Shown: piece after piece, positions 44,131 to 54,400 of the stretch
Layout of the letters: each line of letters starts with the position of its first letter
Numbering within the stretch: position 1 is the first letter of the stretch
NCBI GenBank assembly: GCA_905221605.1
Contig: CAJNDS010002303.1
Span: forward strand, 1 to 64,000
DNA length: 64,000 bases
Origin: Symbiodinium natans
Lineage: Eukaryota; Sar; Dinophyceae; Suessiales; Symbiodiniaceae
Reading direction: 5' to 3'
Made by a program: the position numbers and the translations under genes
The notes under the pieces: generated by a model
The model's database searches: none
Told to the model about the DNA's origin: nothing
What the model saw: only the letters and a program-made list of their open reading frames with translations

Positions 44131-44963
44131 AGGGTTTTGGGTTTAGAGTTTAGGGTTTAGGGATTAGGGTTTAGGGTTTAGGGTGTAGGGTTTCGGGCTC
44201 AGGGTTTAGGGTTTAGGATTTGGGGTTTAGGGTTTAGGATTTAGGGTTTAGGATTTAGGGTTTAGGGTTAGGGTTTCGGGTTTAGGTTTTAGGATTTAGG
44301 GTTTAGGGTTTAGGGTTGGTTGGAGTTTCGTCTTCAGGGCCGCAGCGCGCAATGTTGGCAGTGAGCAAGGACGACTCTGCACCCCTACCAAAACCCAACC
44401 CGAAAACTACATACTTAGGGTTAAGGGTTTAGGGTTTAGGGTTCAGGGTTCAGGGTTTAGGGTTTAGGGTTTAGGGTTCAGGGTTCAGGGTTTAGGGTTG
44501 TGTGTTTAGGGTTCCGTAATCTTAGTTAGCCTTGATTCAGGAGATTTCAGGAGTATTGGGCTCTCCGCAAAGACAGCCCTGCACTCTAACTCTAACTACC
44601 CACAGGGTGCGGCCTAAGCCGGTGGGAACGTGTCGATACATGGCCCAATTTGCACGGGCTTTTGATTGAGGGAAATCTCATATACCCCTTGTATACACCA
44701 TACAAAAAGTCAAGGACCCAGACTTCAGAACCATGTAAAGAAGGTACGGGACCATATTAAGGGTTTAGGGTTTAGGGTTTTAGGGTTTAGGGGTTAGGGT
44801 TTAGGGTTTAGGAGGGACCATGCAACTTCCTTTACTAGCCTGTAGGAATGACAGAGAGCGTGTTCAAGCACGATTTGCAACGGCCGATGGTCCCGCCGCA
44901 CCCCGGGGCAGCAACAAGTTGGAGCTTGTCCCCTGCAGTGTGCCAGACGCAACAACGTACCAC
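44131..44963. repeat. TTTAGGG-type repeats and intron-like sequence
   Basis: TTTAGGG/TTTAGGA words to 44,520. An island at 44,590-44,660 has a minus frame ANWAMYRHVPTGLGRTLW after TCAAAAG, and a family-A-like end AGTATTGGGCTCT at 44,553. Short TTTAGGG at 44,760-44,810. Confidence 0.6.
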
Positions 44964-45098
44964 CTGTGAGCGGAGTGACTGCGGTAGGCAGATGTAGTCA
45001 ACTCGCGAGGTGTTGCCACAATGCCAAAGAACGTCGGGCCGCAGTCATCGTATGTGTTGACGGCACGCATGTTGAAGTAGGGTTCATAATTCATATTT
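44964..45098 (-). CDS. Candidate exon (135 bp), best-developed unique exon
   Basis: Minus strand: acceptor GGGATACAAG|, donor |GTGGTACG, length a multiple of three. Reads NYEPYFNMRAVNTYDDCGPT then FFGIVATPRELTTSAYRSHS. Longer than the other islands and with clear borders. Extracellular or enzymatic role unknown. Confidence 0.58.
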
Positions 45099-46080
45099 CT
45101 TGTATCCCCAAAAGCCCAGTATATACACTCACCAATATTAAACAGGAACCTTATCTACACTCACCAAAACAAAAATAGAAACCGCCGTGCTTCATATACT
45201 GCACTGTGGTGCGGGCTCTACCTGGGCCAGGTTCGCTTGCGTCAGAGGGATAGGGCTTTTGGGTTTAGGCTTCAGGGTTTAGGCTTTAGGGTTTAGGCTT
45301 TAGGGTTTAGGGTCTGGCTGGGAGCTAGGGTTTAGGGTTTAGGGTTTAGGGTTTAGGGTTCAGGGTTTAGGGTTTAGGGTTTAGGGTTTAGGGTTTAGGG
45401 TTTAGGGTTTAGGGTTTAGGGTTTAGGGTTTGGGGTTTAGGGTTTAGGGTTTAGGGTTTAGGGTTTAGGGTTTAGGGTTTAGGGTTTAGGGTTTAGGGTT
45501 TAGGGTTTAGGGTTTCACTTTTTGACGAACCCTATGGAGCTTAGGGATGGAAGCTTGATCTTCTCGGACCCCCGGCTGAACCTCTTTCCTTGAAATGCCC
45601 GACTGAAAGCCCCCCAAAAGAAGTTCAGTCTAGAGGGCTGGTAACGTAGGACCCTAAACCCTAGGCCGTAAACGATAAAATCCTAAAGCCCTAAACCCTA
45701 AAACCCCAAGTGGGGCCCTAAACCCTCAACCCGCCTAAGCCCTAATAGTAGGTTCAAATCGGCGCTTGAGGGAACCCCAACCCCTTCTCAACCTTTAAAC
45801 TCTTTGAGCCTTACACTCTTAACAAAACGAAACCCTGAACCCAGGCTTTCGTCTACAAGTCTGCAGAACCTCACGGCACCCTAAACCCAATAGGATTTAG
45901 GGTTCAGGGTTCTGGGTTCAGGGTTCAGGGTGTAGGGTTTAGGGTTTAGGGTTTAGGGTTTAGGGTTTAGGGTTTAGGGTTTAGGGTTCAGCATCTCAAG
46001 TCCAAGCATTCACTAGTCAAGCAAGTACTCCAGGAAAATACCCACCCGCCCGAAGAATCCCACAACATTAAGAAACTATT
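45099..46080. repeat. TTTAGGG arrays and decayed CCCTAAA
   Basis: TTTAGGG 45,325-45,515 (about 27 units) and 45,945-45,990. A short island at 45,185-45,230 is open on the minus strand (RARTTVQYMKHG) after CTGGCCCAG. Confidence 0.85.
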
Positions 46081-46092
46081 TCACTTATGGAA

Positions 46093-46348
46093 CGACCTTG
46101 CCCAGTAAAAAAATAACCTTGCCCAGTAAAAAATGACCTTGCCCAAAAAAAAATGACCTTGCCCAGTAAAAAAAATACCTTGCCCAGTAAAAAGATGACC
46201 TTGCCCAGTAACATTTTTTACTGGGCAAGGTCATTTTTTTACTGGGCAAGGTCGTTTTTTTGGCCGAAACGACCTTGCCCAGTAAAAAAATGACCTTGCC
46301 CAGAAAAAAAATGACCTTGCCCAGTAAAAAAATGACCTTGCCCAGTAA
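46093..46348. repeat. TGACCTTGCCCAGTAAAAAA minisatellite with inverted copies
   Basis: About eight direct units of TGACCTTGCCCAGTAAAAAA plus two inverted units (ACTGGGCAAGGTCATTTTTT) at about 46,215-46,255, so the transcript could form long hairpins. The flanks do not show the repeat. Confidence 0.85.
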
Positions 46349-46379
46349 CTCCTTAACATTTAAATTATATATGAAAGAG

Positions 46380-46444
46380 AGGTTTAGGGTTGAGGGTTTA
46401 GGGTTTCGGGTATCGGGTTGAAGGTTGGGACCCCAAACCCCGAC
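46380..46444. repeat. Short decayed TTTAGGG stretch
   Basis: A few telomere-like words between the minisatellite and the next exon. Confidence 0.6.
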
Positions 46445-46515
46445 CGAGGCCGGTACAGCCCTTGATCTCGCTGCACCCGGTCAGCGTGACATCTTCCATG
46501 CACACGTCATCAATC
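46445..46515 (-). CDS. Candidate micro-exon, cysteine-rich, in phase with 47.4-kb exon
   Basis: Minus strand: acceptor AAGAACCTAG|, donor |GTCGGGGTT, 71 bp. Reads IDDVCMEDVTLTGCSEIKGC then TGL. The first base completes an Arg codon begun by the 47,442-47,480 exon, and the joined 110 bp is open in that frame only. Confidence 0.62.
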
Positions 46516-46545
46516 CTAGGTTCTTGGGCGCAGAGTCGGTGTTTA

Positions 46546-47441
46546 GGGTTTAGGGTTTAGGGTTTAGGGTTTGGGGTTTAGGGTTTGGGGTTTGGGGTTT
46601 GGGGTTTGGGGTTTAGGGTTCAGGATTTGATCAAGGATTACAGTTTTAAGAGTTGCTGTATGGTGCACATTCTGCCTCTGCTGTTGAGCAAGTTATTTCT
46701 TGTATGTTCTTTGTCGGCTCTTGGTATATCAATTTGATATCGGATACACTTGCCGCTAGACGGTTAGGGCTTGGGGTTTAGAGTGGGTTCAGCCGGTTTC
46801 GACAGGGCTCGAAGGGCTCAAAGGTTTGGAGGGCTTAGAGGGCTTAGGGCTATCCTGCTAGCGAAACAAGAGCTGCAACTGTGTTTCTGCTGTTCGTTAG
46901 CTGTTCCTGACCTTTCAGCAGCACTTGTCCTCTAAAACATGCATACTAAGAAAACAAGCCCTCACATGAGGGAGTGCTACTACAAAACAGCCCCTCACGC
47001 TGGCGGGGTCGTTCCGCCAGGGGGGGAAAGATCCCCTAAACCCTAAACCCTCAACCCCAAACTCTAAACTCTATACCCTATAGGCTTGAAGTCGATGGAG
47101 ACTTGGTCGGCCTTACCACCTACTTTGCCTCACATGCCACGCGAGCAGCCTGGATGAAGAAAGGGGTTTGGGGTTTAGGATTTCGGGTTTAGGGATGGCT
47201 CCTTACATCGAACCAGCTAGCAGCTAGCAGTCCAAAAACCACTCTTGTGGTGCTGTTCTTTCAAGAGCACCCTTGGGATTCTAGGGTGTTTCAGGTGTAC
47301 GTAGGCCAGCCTCTCATCCACTTGAATGGGTTTAGGGTTTTTGGGGTTAATCTAGAGTTTAGAGTTTAGGGTTTAGGGCCCCCGCCCTGCCAACCTTAAA
47401 GGGCGCATTACCGGGCATGCCCCACATGTGGCAGTACTCAC
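46546..47441. other. Intron-like stretch
   Basis: TTTAGGG/TTTGGGG 46,540-46,625, then mainly unique, decayed telomere-word DNA to 47,380. No clear exon seen. Confidence 0.5.
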
Positions 47442-47480
47442 CGTGGGCATGTAAAGATGTGACCGATCATCTCGGTGACC
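47442..47480 (-). CDS. Micro-exon of 39 bp with consensus splice sites
   Basis: Minus strand: acceptor TTGAGTTTTCAG|, donor |GTGAGTACTG, both near-perfect. Reads VTEMIGHIFTCPR, with the last codon completed by the 46,515-46,445 exon. This is the best splice-site evidence in the window. Confidence 0.65.
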
Positions 47481-47578
47481 CTGAAAACTCAAAACCCTAA
47501 ACAAGAAAGCCCTACAACCCTAAAGCTCTACAGCCCTTAAGCCCGACCCTAGCCACTGAGAAAACGAAAAAAGTAAAC

Positions 47579-47637
47579 TTCTCCGACCAGGCGCAGGCAT
47601 TCCAGCTTGGCACTACCCAGCCTCAGGAGCCATCCGA
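47579..47637 (-). CDS. Possible micro-exon, phase unresolved
   Basis: Minus strand: acceptor CTCAAAGCAG|, donor |GTTTACTTT, 59 bp, open frame GWLLRLGSAKLECLRLVGE. Its end phase does not fit the next exon (47,480), so either an exon is missing or this is not coding. The plus strand is open too (SDQAQAFQLGTTQPQEPSDC). Confidence 0.3.
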
Positions 47638-47651
47638 CTGCTTTGAGGGTT

Positions 47652-47755
47652 TGAGGGTTTAGGGTTTAGGGTTTAGGGTTAAGGGTTTAGGGTTTAGGGT
47701 TTAGGGTTTAGGGTTTAGGGTTTAGGGTTTAGGGTTTAGGGTTTAGGGTTTAGGG
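47652..47755. repeat. TTTAGGG array carrying the LTR element (left part)
   Basis: About 14 TTTAGGG units ending exactly at the LTR element. The last five bases TAGGG (47,751-47,755) are repeated at 56,612-56,616. Confidence 0.95.
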
Positions 47756-48042
47756 TACGGGGGCAACCGAAAGGGAACAGGGAAAGAAACCAACCCTCAA
47801 CAGTCGCCTATATGGATTTCTCAGATCGAACCAGAAACAAGAACACCCACCCCTAAGGGGACAGGATAAGGGAGAAGGGACGGGACTACTCCAACCCGTT
47901 AAACCCAACCCCAGGCGTACGTACTTTTTCAACAAAAGCTGACGGCTCTTGGCCATCTTGAGTCATAAAGGGTTTCCGGGTACGTTGACCCTTCCAACAC
48001 CCAACACTAACTCCTTTCTACAATACCAGTTGCAGCTCCGCA
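47756..48042 (-). repeat. 3' LTR (287 bp)
   Basis: Matches the copy at 56,325-56,611 except T/C at 47,821 (56,390) and at 47,963 (56,532). Begins TGCGGAGCTGCAAC and ends GGTTGCCCCCGTA in transcript sense. The second difference lies in the spliced-leader-like stretch. Confidence 0.9.
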
Positions 48043-48052
48043 CTCCCCCTGT
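48043..48052 (-). other. Polypurine tract
   Basis: In transcript sense ACAGGGGGAG directly precedes the TG of the 3' LTR, the expected place for plus-strand primer formation. A small palindrome (TCCTAGGATTTCCTAGGA) lies just upstream. Confidence 0.75.
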
Positions 48053-48412
48053 CCTAGGATTTCCTAGGACACATTGGAGGTGCAGATCTTTTGGCCAAAA
48101 ACTGCCATTAAGGCAGCAGCCAGCTGCTTGAAATGCACAATATGGTTTTACGTCATCCAGGACGAAATTATAGCTCATTGGCTAACCCACTAACCACAGA
48201 GAATCTTTTTCCACCATGATCCTCTTATCATTGAAGACTCTTCGGCCTTCTTCACCACAAACCGTGGTCTTCGCTACGCGAAAAACTACTGACTTCTACT
48301 ATCAGGGATTTCCATACCCTTAATAGTAACCACCACATTGTCAGCACATTGGCTGTTCCAGCGCACCTGTCTCCAGAAAGAGAAAAACCATCCCTTCATC
48401 CATACCATCCAA
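48053..48412 (-). other. 3' untranslated part of the LTR element
   Basis: Between the stop of the long frame and the polypurine tract. A second in-frame TGA follows the first after about two dozen codons. No further domain seen. Confidence 0.55.
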
Positions 48413-51400
48413 TCACTTCTTTTTCCGATTGTTGGCAATTCTGAGGTGAAGTTGCAGCAGAATATACTCCAGGTCCGAAACTGTAAGAACAGGATCCTGC
48501 ACGCACCTTTGAATTGAGGATACCAATCCTTCTCTCTTTGCGTCCTCAATCGCTTGGCAAGATTGACCCAGCTCTGCATTCACAGTGGTAGACGCTGGTG
48601 CATCCACATCAGATGGACGATCCTTTTCCTCAGGACCTTGCACCATTACCACCTCTTCCTTTTTGGGACTCTGACTTTTCTCCTTCTTCTTCGTCTTTCC
48701 ACCGACATTTGACTTTGTGCGCATTTTCGAGGCTTTTTCCCCTGCAGAAACCACCGCATTGGATGATGATCCACCCCTCTCAATGTTCGCCGGCATCTTC
48801 TTCGGCTTTGGAACCAGAAGAGTGTAAGGATCTTCGATAGCTGCAGCTTTCCTCTTCTTTTTGACCTTTTTCATCTCCTCCTCAACGGCAACCTCCGTCT
48901 CCGAAGTCTCAACCACCTCCTTTTCGGCAGGAATATCCTTGCTGGACTCCCTTTCTAGGGACCTCTTTTTTCCCCTTTTGGGATCTTTCTCTTCTCCCAC
49001 GTTGGCACGCTCGAACCATATCCTCAGGTCATTGACCCATTCTTCCACCTCCGCGAGCGAAACATCATACGACTTCACTACTTCGTGAAGGTCCAGCACG
49101 GACAGCATACCAGTGGTCCACGAAACCCATTCTCTATCCATCTGGTCAGTATCTCCATTGAACTTCAGGAGTTTGAACAATGGGTCCGCCTCTGCTCGAG
49201 CCAAATCTGGCTTGCCATTGGACAGAAATGAAATCGCCTCCATCAACAGTTCCGTCATTTTGGTATCATCGTCATAAACCATAAAATCCTCCTCACCATC
49301 ATCGAACTGTTCAGGAGAGATCTCCTTTTCTCCACCTTTTGCACCAGAACTTCTCCTTGGACCATCCCTTGGGGGCGTCCTTGGAGACCTTGGCCTCTGT
49401 TCATCCAGCGGAACACCATGCTCGAAGACACACTTGTCACCATAGCGACACTTCCCAGACTGAGCAAACTGGATGCACCTCACACCAGTTGCATCATGCG
49501 AGAACGCACACTCCTTTCCAGCGAAACAGTCTCTCCCTGCCACATAGTACTTGCACCAATACGAATGCAGCACCACATCATCTTCTGAATGGATGAATTT
49601 GAAGTTTTCACCAAATTTGCAGCGATCTTTTCCCTTGCTGAACCAATAGCAGAAGCCTTTCTTCCTCTTCTCCAAGCGCTCTGCCTCGTACCGGTCCATA
49701 GGGCGATTCTGCTCTACATGAACATTGCCATGTACCTGAGAACTGCTCCCTTCACCCAAGGTGCTATCAGTATTTGATGCTTGGAGTACAGCTGGAAAAC
49801 CTGGCCTTGGTCCTACCACTTTCATGATTGGTTTTCCGCCAGCTCCTGAGCCATGCTGAAACGATCCAAAAACATTGCACATTTTCAGGAAGGCCTTTCT
49901 AGCGCCGATCTTCTGCACCCTTTTGATTGGACGTTTCATTGCTCCAACCTTGCATCCAGATGCGTTCAAACGACACAACCTCCTATACCCAGCTCTATAT
50001 CCCTTCTTCCAAAGAGCCATAAGAATTTTAGAGGCAGTAACATTCTCCACCTCTACCTTTTCCAACGGTCCCTCACTTCCCGGAACAAACCCATCCAACC
50101 CATCCATATCTGAAGACCTTTCCATCTTTTTTGACACCACTTCGTCGAGGTAGTCTTCCGAGATCCAGGGTAAGTTCCTCTTAGAGGAAGGATTGTCACC
50201 ATTGTTTGGTCCTTCACCAGGATACCCTTTTGTGCTGTCAAAGATCTTACCAGTAGTGCGGTCCTGCGTAGAGAAATTGGAAGCAACGCGGGAGTACACT
50301 GACCACAAGAAAATCCTTGTGTCCGCCAGTCTTGATGACCCACTGGATGTCTCCTCTTCCGGAGAAACTTCTGGCGCTTTGCCATCCCTTCCAGTGTCAC
50401 CAATTGTCTCACCTCCAGCATCTTCAATGGGGATAAGGGATTCATTGTTCCCTTGATCAAGTACCGCAACCTCCGGTCCAAGAACTTCCAGCACCGCTGT
50501 CGAAGGATCCACTTCTTCATCAGCATCGTCGTCCATCCTTCTCCAGAGAACCTCCAATTGATCAGCGCAAGTCGCCGCCTGAAGGAACTCCATCAACTGG
50601 TCCCTCCCGCGCTGCCAGAGAAACTCCAAGAACATCACTGACCCTTGAGCTCCTAGGGTAAGGAAAGGATGAACCAATTTGGCTACCCTCGCCATAAGTT
50701 CAATGTGAACTTCCATGCCTGGACTGCGACTCCAATCATAGGCAATTGCCTCCATAGCAGTTCCAAACTTATCAGTATTTTTGAATTCCCCTTCCAGACC
50801 AGGAGATAGCAATGCACCCATCACCGAAAGAGGGTAATTTCCCACCGCCGGCAAGCACGGATTGTCATGGAACGAATGATGCAAATCACCATAATATCCT
50901 TGATCTCTCCTTTGAAAAAGGAGTGCTCCAGTCCCTAGCTGGGCATTCATTTCATCCACTTGAACCATTTCAGCACATATCCTCTGCGCCGTAGCCGCTA
51001 TTGCTGGCCAGATGGTACGATCGGTCAGACCGCGACGCATAACCCAATCAGTTGTTGGCGACTGAATCAGCGTTCCTGGATCATACACCATAACCACCAT
51101 CGCACCATCACCCATTGACTGATCAGCATCGTCCTCCAGTGCCAGGTTCTCATCCTGTTCGCTTGCACCCTCGGATGACATGCTAATAACCAAATTTCGA
51201 TCCATCTTATTGGACCCCTTCTGGCAGCCTCTTTGCCCCACAGGCAACTTGCCAACAGCAACCTTCCAATAAATCCGAGTCAGAAGACCTTTAACCAGCA
51301 ATTGCTGAGGGTCCTTCTTCACCGGACAAACATCCAATATCTTCGCACCATCACCACGGAGTTCATTGCTCCCACCTTCTCCTTCTTTTTGGTCAGTCTC

Positions 51401-54400
51401 CTCGCCAGAAATTTGCACTGCTCCTTCCAGCGCCGTCTCCTGTCCAGCCACTTCTTGCCCAGGAAGAACTTGAGCGCTTTCAGATACATTCACCTGTCCA
51501 GCAACACCTTGCCCAGGTAAAACCTCATCCGTGGAGCCCACCGCCAGCGAACCAACTATAACTGAGCCATCCCTTGCTCTTTTTTGAGACTGTTCAGTTC
51601 GACGAGAAGGTTGTGGTAGCGAAAAAACTTGTGAAGTCACTTCTTGGCGGGTCTCCCCCCGCGACGCTTTGTCGCGCCCTTCGCCAAGGTGAACCGATTT
51701 TTTCTGCCCGTCATTGGGGCCTGAAGAACCACCCAGCGGAACATTGCCACGAATCGCAGTTCTCTGTGAATCCCTTTCTTGCAAAAAGATTTCCCTCATG
51801 CGTTGCGCGGCATTGGTCTCCTCCTCGCTTGAATCGCTTGAGGAAGCGGCATAAGAGACCAAAGCCTCCGCCTGTTCATCATCATCCACCACATCTGCCC
51901 ACGCTCTGCTGAACCGATACGACAACCCACCACGAGGCTTCAGTTCCAGTGGCTTTGGCTTTTCCACCACTTCCGCCGGTTGCACTCGTCGTTGTGAACG
52001 AGAGCGTGGCACCTGTCGCACCTGTTTTTTATCCAGCGAGGGCCTTCCCCTTCTTACAGGGTTTGATCTTGACCGATACTTTTTTGTTGGCGGGTTCACC
52101 GGCGGCATTCCAACTCCCACCAACTGCAGCTTCTGTACGCACAGCGGAGACCTCTGCGCAAGCGTCCAAGCATCACGGCACCTGACCTTATCAAAAAGCT
52201 CCCGATAGGAGCCTCTCGGCATTATTTTTGCACCGGAGCCTTCAGCTTCACGCACCTGAGTGAGGGTTCGCACCGCCTCTCTTCCAGTTCCCTTGCTCCC
52301 AGAAGATTGTTGTACCCGTACAGATGCATCGGAAGGAACTGCTTTTTCCGGTCCTCCCGGACGATATCGGACACCACCAACCAATTGCAGAATTTTGCAT
52401 GCTGTCACTTTGTTGATCCCTTTGTCAACCAAATCTTCCACAAAGATGAACTCTTGCAAGTCCGACACGTTGGTCACACCAAGTGTAATCATCACCTCAC
52501 TTACATGAGGGGTATACACCCAAAGGTGTTCGTTGCGAGCCATCCAATTTTCAATTGGCTCCTCTGGATTTTGAAGCCGAGTACCAGTGGACTGCGCCAC
52601 CGAATTCTTTTGTTCATCATCTTCTGCTTCATCCAGGATACCCTTTTCACCTTCCTTTTGTGACACATTGGTCATTTGCAGCGTTTTTGGCGCCGAGGAT
52701 GATGAAGATTCAGCTCCCCCACTCGCAGGTGGCTGAAAAGTGCTCCTGTCCGAAATCTCCCATCCTCTCTCTTTTTCAAACCGGACCTGATTGGCCACAT
52801 GTGCCAAGTGTTTCAGGTTCGTCAGCCGCTCATCTGACATCTCGTCGTGGGAGTACTTGCAGAAATTTGACCCTTTCCGGCAACGTCCTCTGATGTAATA
52901 ATCGAAACAGCAATGGTGGAACCCCGCGTCCCTTAGTGCCTTCCTGGAAGCATTGTCCCAAGATTTGCCGGGCTCCCAAGTCCCTTCCAATGCTATGTCA
53001 TCGTTGTGAAGATACCTGCATGTAGTCCCATATTTACAACCACCTTGATTGTAATACAGACACAGCCGACCTTTTGGCTCACCCGACGTAGGTTCACCCT
53101 TTGATGCACCTTTACCAAATTTGTACTTGGCCCGGAAGGCTAAATCCTCCCGCTCCTGCTGTGCCTCATCCACTGCGCCTTCCTCTGTGGGAGGGTCACA
53201 GATGTTCCCATCCTCATCTCCCGCTTCTTGGCTGTTCTTTGGCTCAGTTGATCCTCCTTCTGGCCAACCTTCACCATAACGACGATGCTCATAGGGACAC
53301 CCATCACCATTGCGACACCTTCCCCGATTGAAGAACTTACACAGCTTGCTGTATCCAGGTGACACAGTCTGTGGAGTCATGTGAGCCTTTTTGTACTGGT
53401 CAGGATCCATGTAGGCTTCCATTGGCTTGTTCTCCCTTTTACTCATGGATTGTACTGCACTATCAAGCTCCTGCAAAAATCGCTTGGTGTCCAACCAAAG
53501 CGCGTTCCAAAGTTCATCTTCCCCTTGACTCAGCACCATTGCCACCGCTTCACCCACAACTGGTCGAGTAAATCTCCTTTTTCTGCACGCCAGTTCGAAG
53601 AGCGCGTTGTGGTACTGTTTTCGGGGAAAAGTGGATATCTTTCCCAAACCTGTGCTTTCCGTACCATCAGGTTCCCAACCATCACTTTGCAAGATGCCAC
53701 ACGCGCGCCGAGCTTCCGCATTCAGGAATGATTGATCTGCAACACACTCCTGCAGATATTCCATTGGGCGACCCAACAGCATCCCAGTGATTTTGCCAAC
53801 ATAGGCCTCATCTTCGTTTCCATTCTCAAGAAGAGCTTTATAGATCTTTTCTCCATAAAGTTGCCTTTCCTCTTGTTCTTCTGAGGATAACTCTTGATCA
53901 GCAACCCTTCCATCGGATTGCTCTTCCTCCCGTTTCCAGTCCCATTGACTGCCGGAATCTTGGTACCATTGACCAGCATACCATGAATCTGTCCACCACG
54001 TACTCCAGCCGCTGGGTTTCCATTTACGCAGCGTCGAAGAAGAGTCCTCCTCGTCCTCTTCCAAAACCAGAAAGGTGTCCAAGATTATGGTACCATCATC
54101 TTCCACTCGCTTCACTGTTCCATTGACAGTATCACCAAATTTGAACTGATGTGCGTTGTTCCCTTCTGCAGGAATCAATACATTCACATCACCATGGTCC
54201 AAAAAGGCTCCATACCCATTGATGCAGCGCACTAGACCCATGATCTCATCTCCCTCTTGGTAGCAATGTTCCCCAGGTGATTCCAAGGCTCCCGCTCGGG
54301 GCACTTTCTTTGCATGCTCTTCAGAAACCATCTCTGTATCATCGGCTCCTGGCGCATCCTTTGTCTTCACCTTTGGGTCACACTGCTCGTCCGGCTCCTG

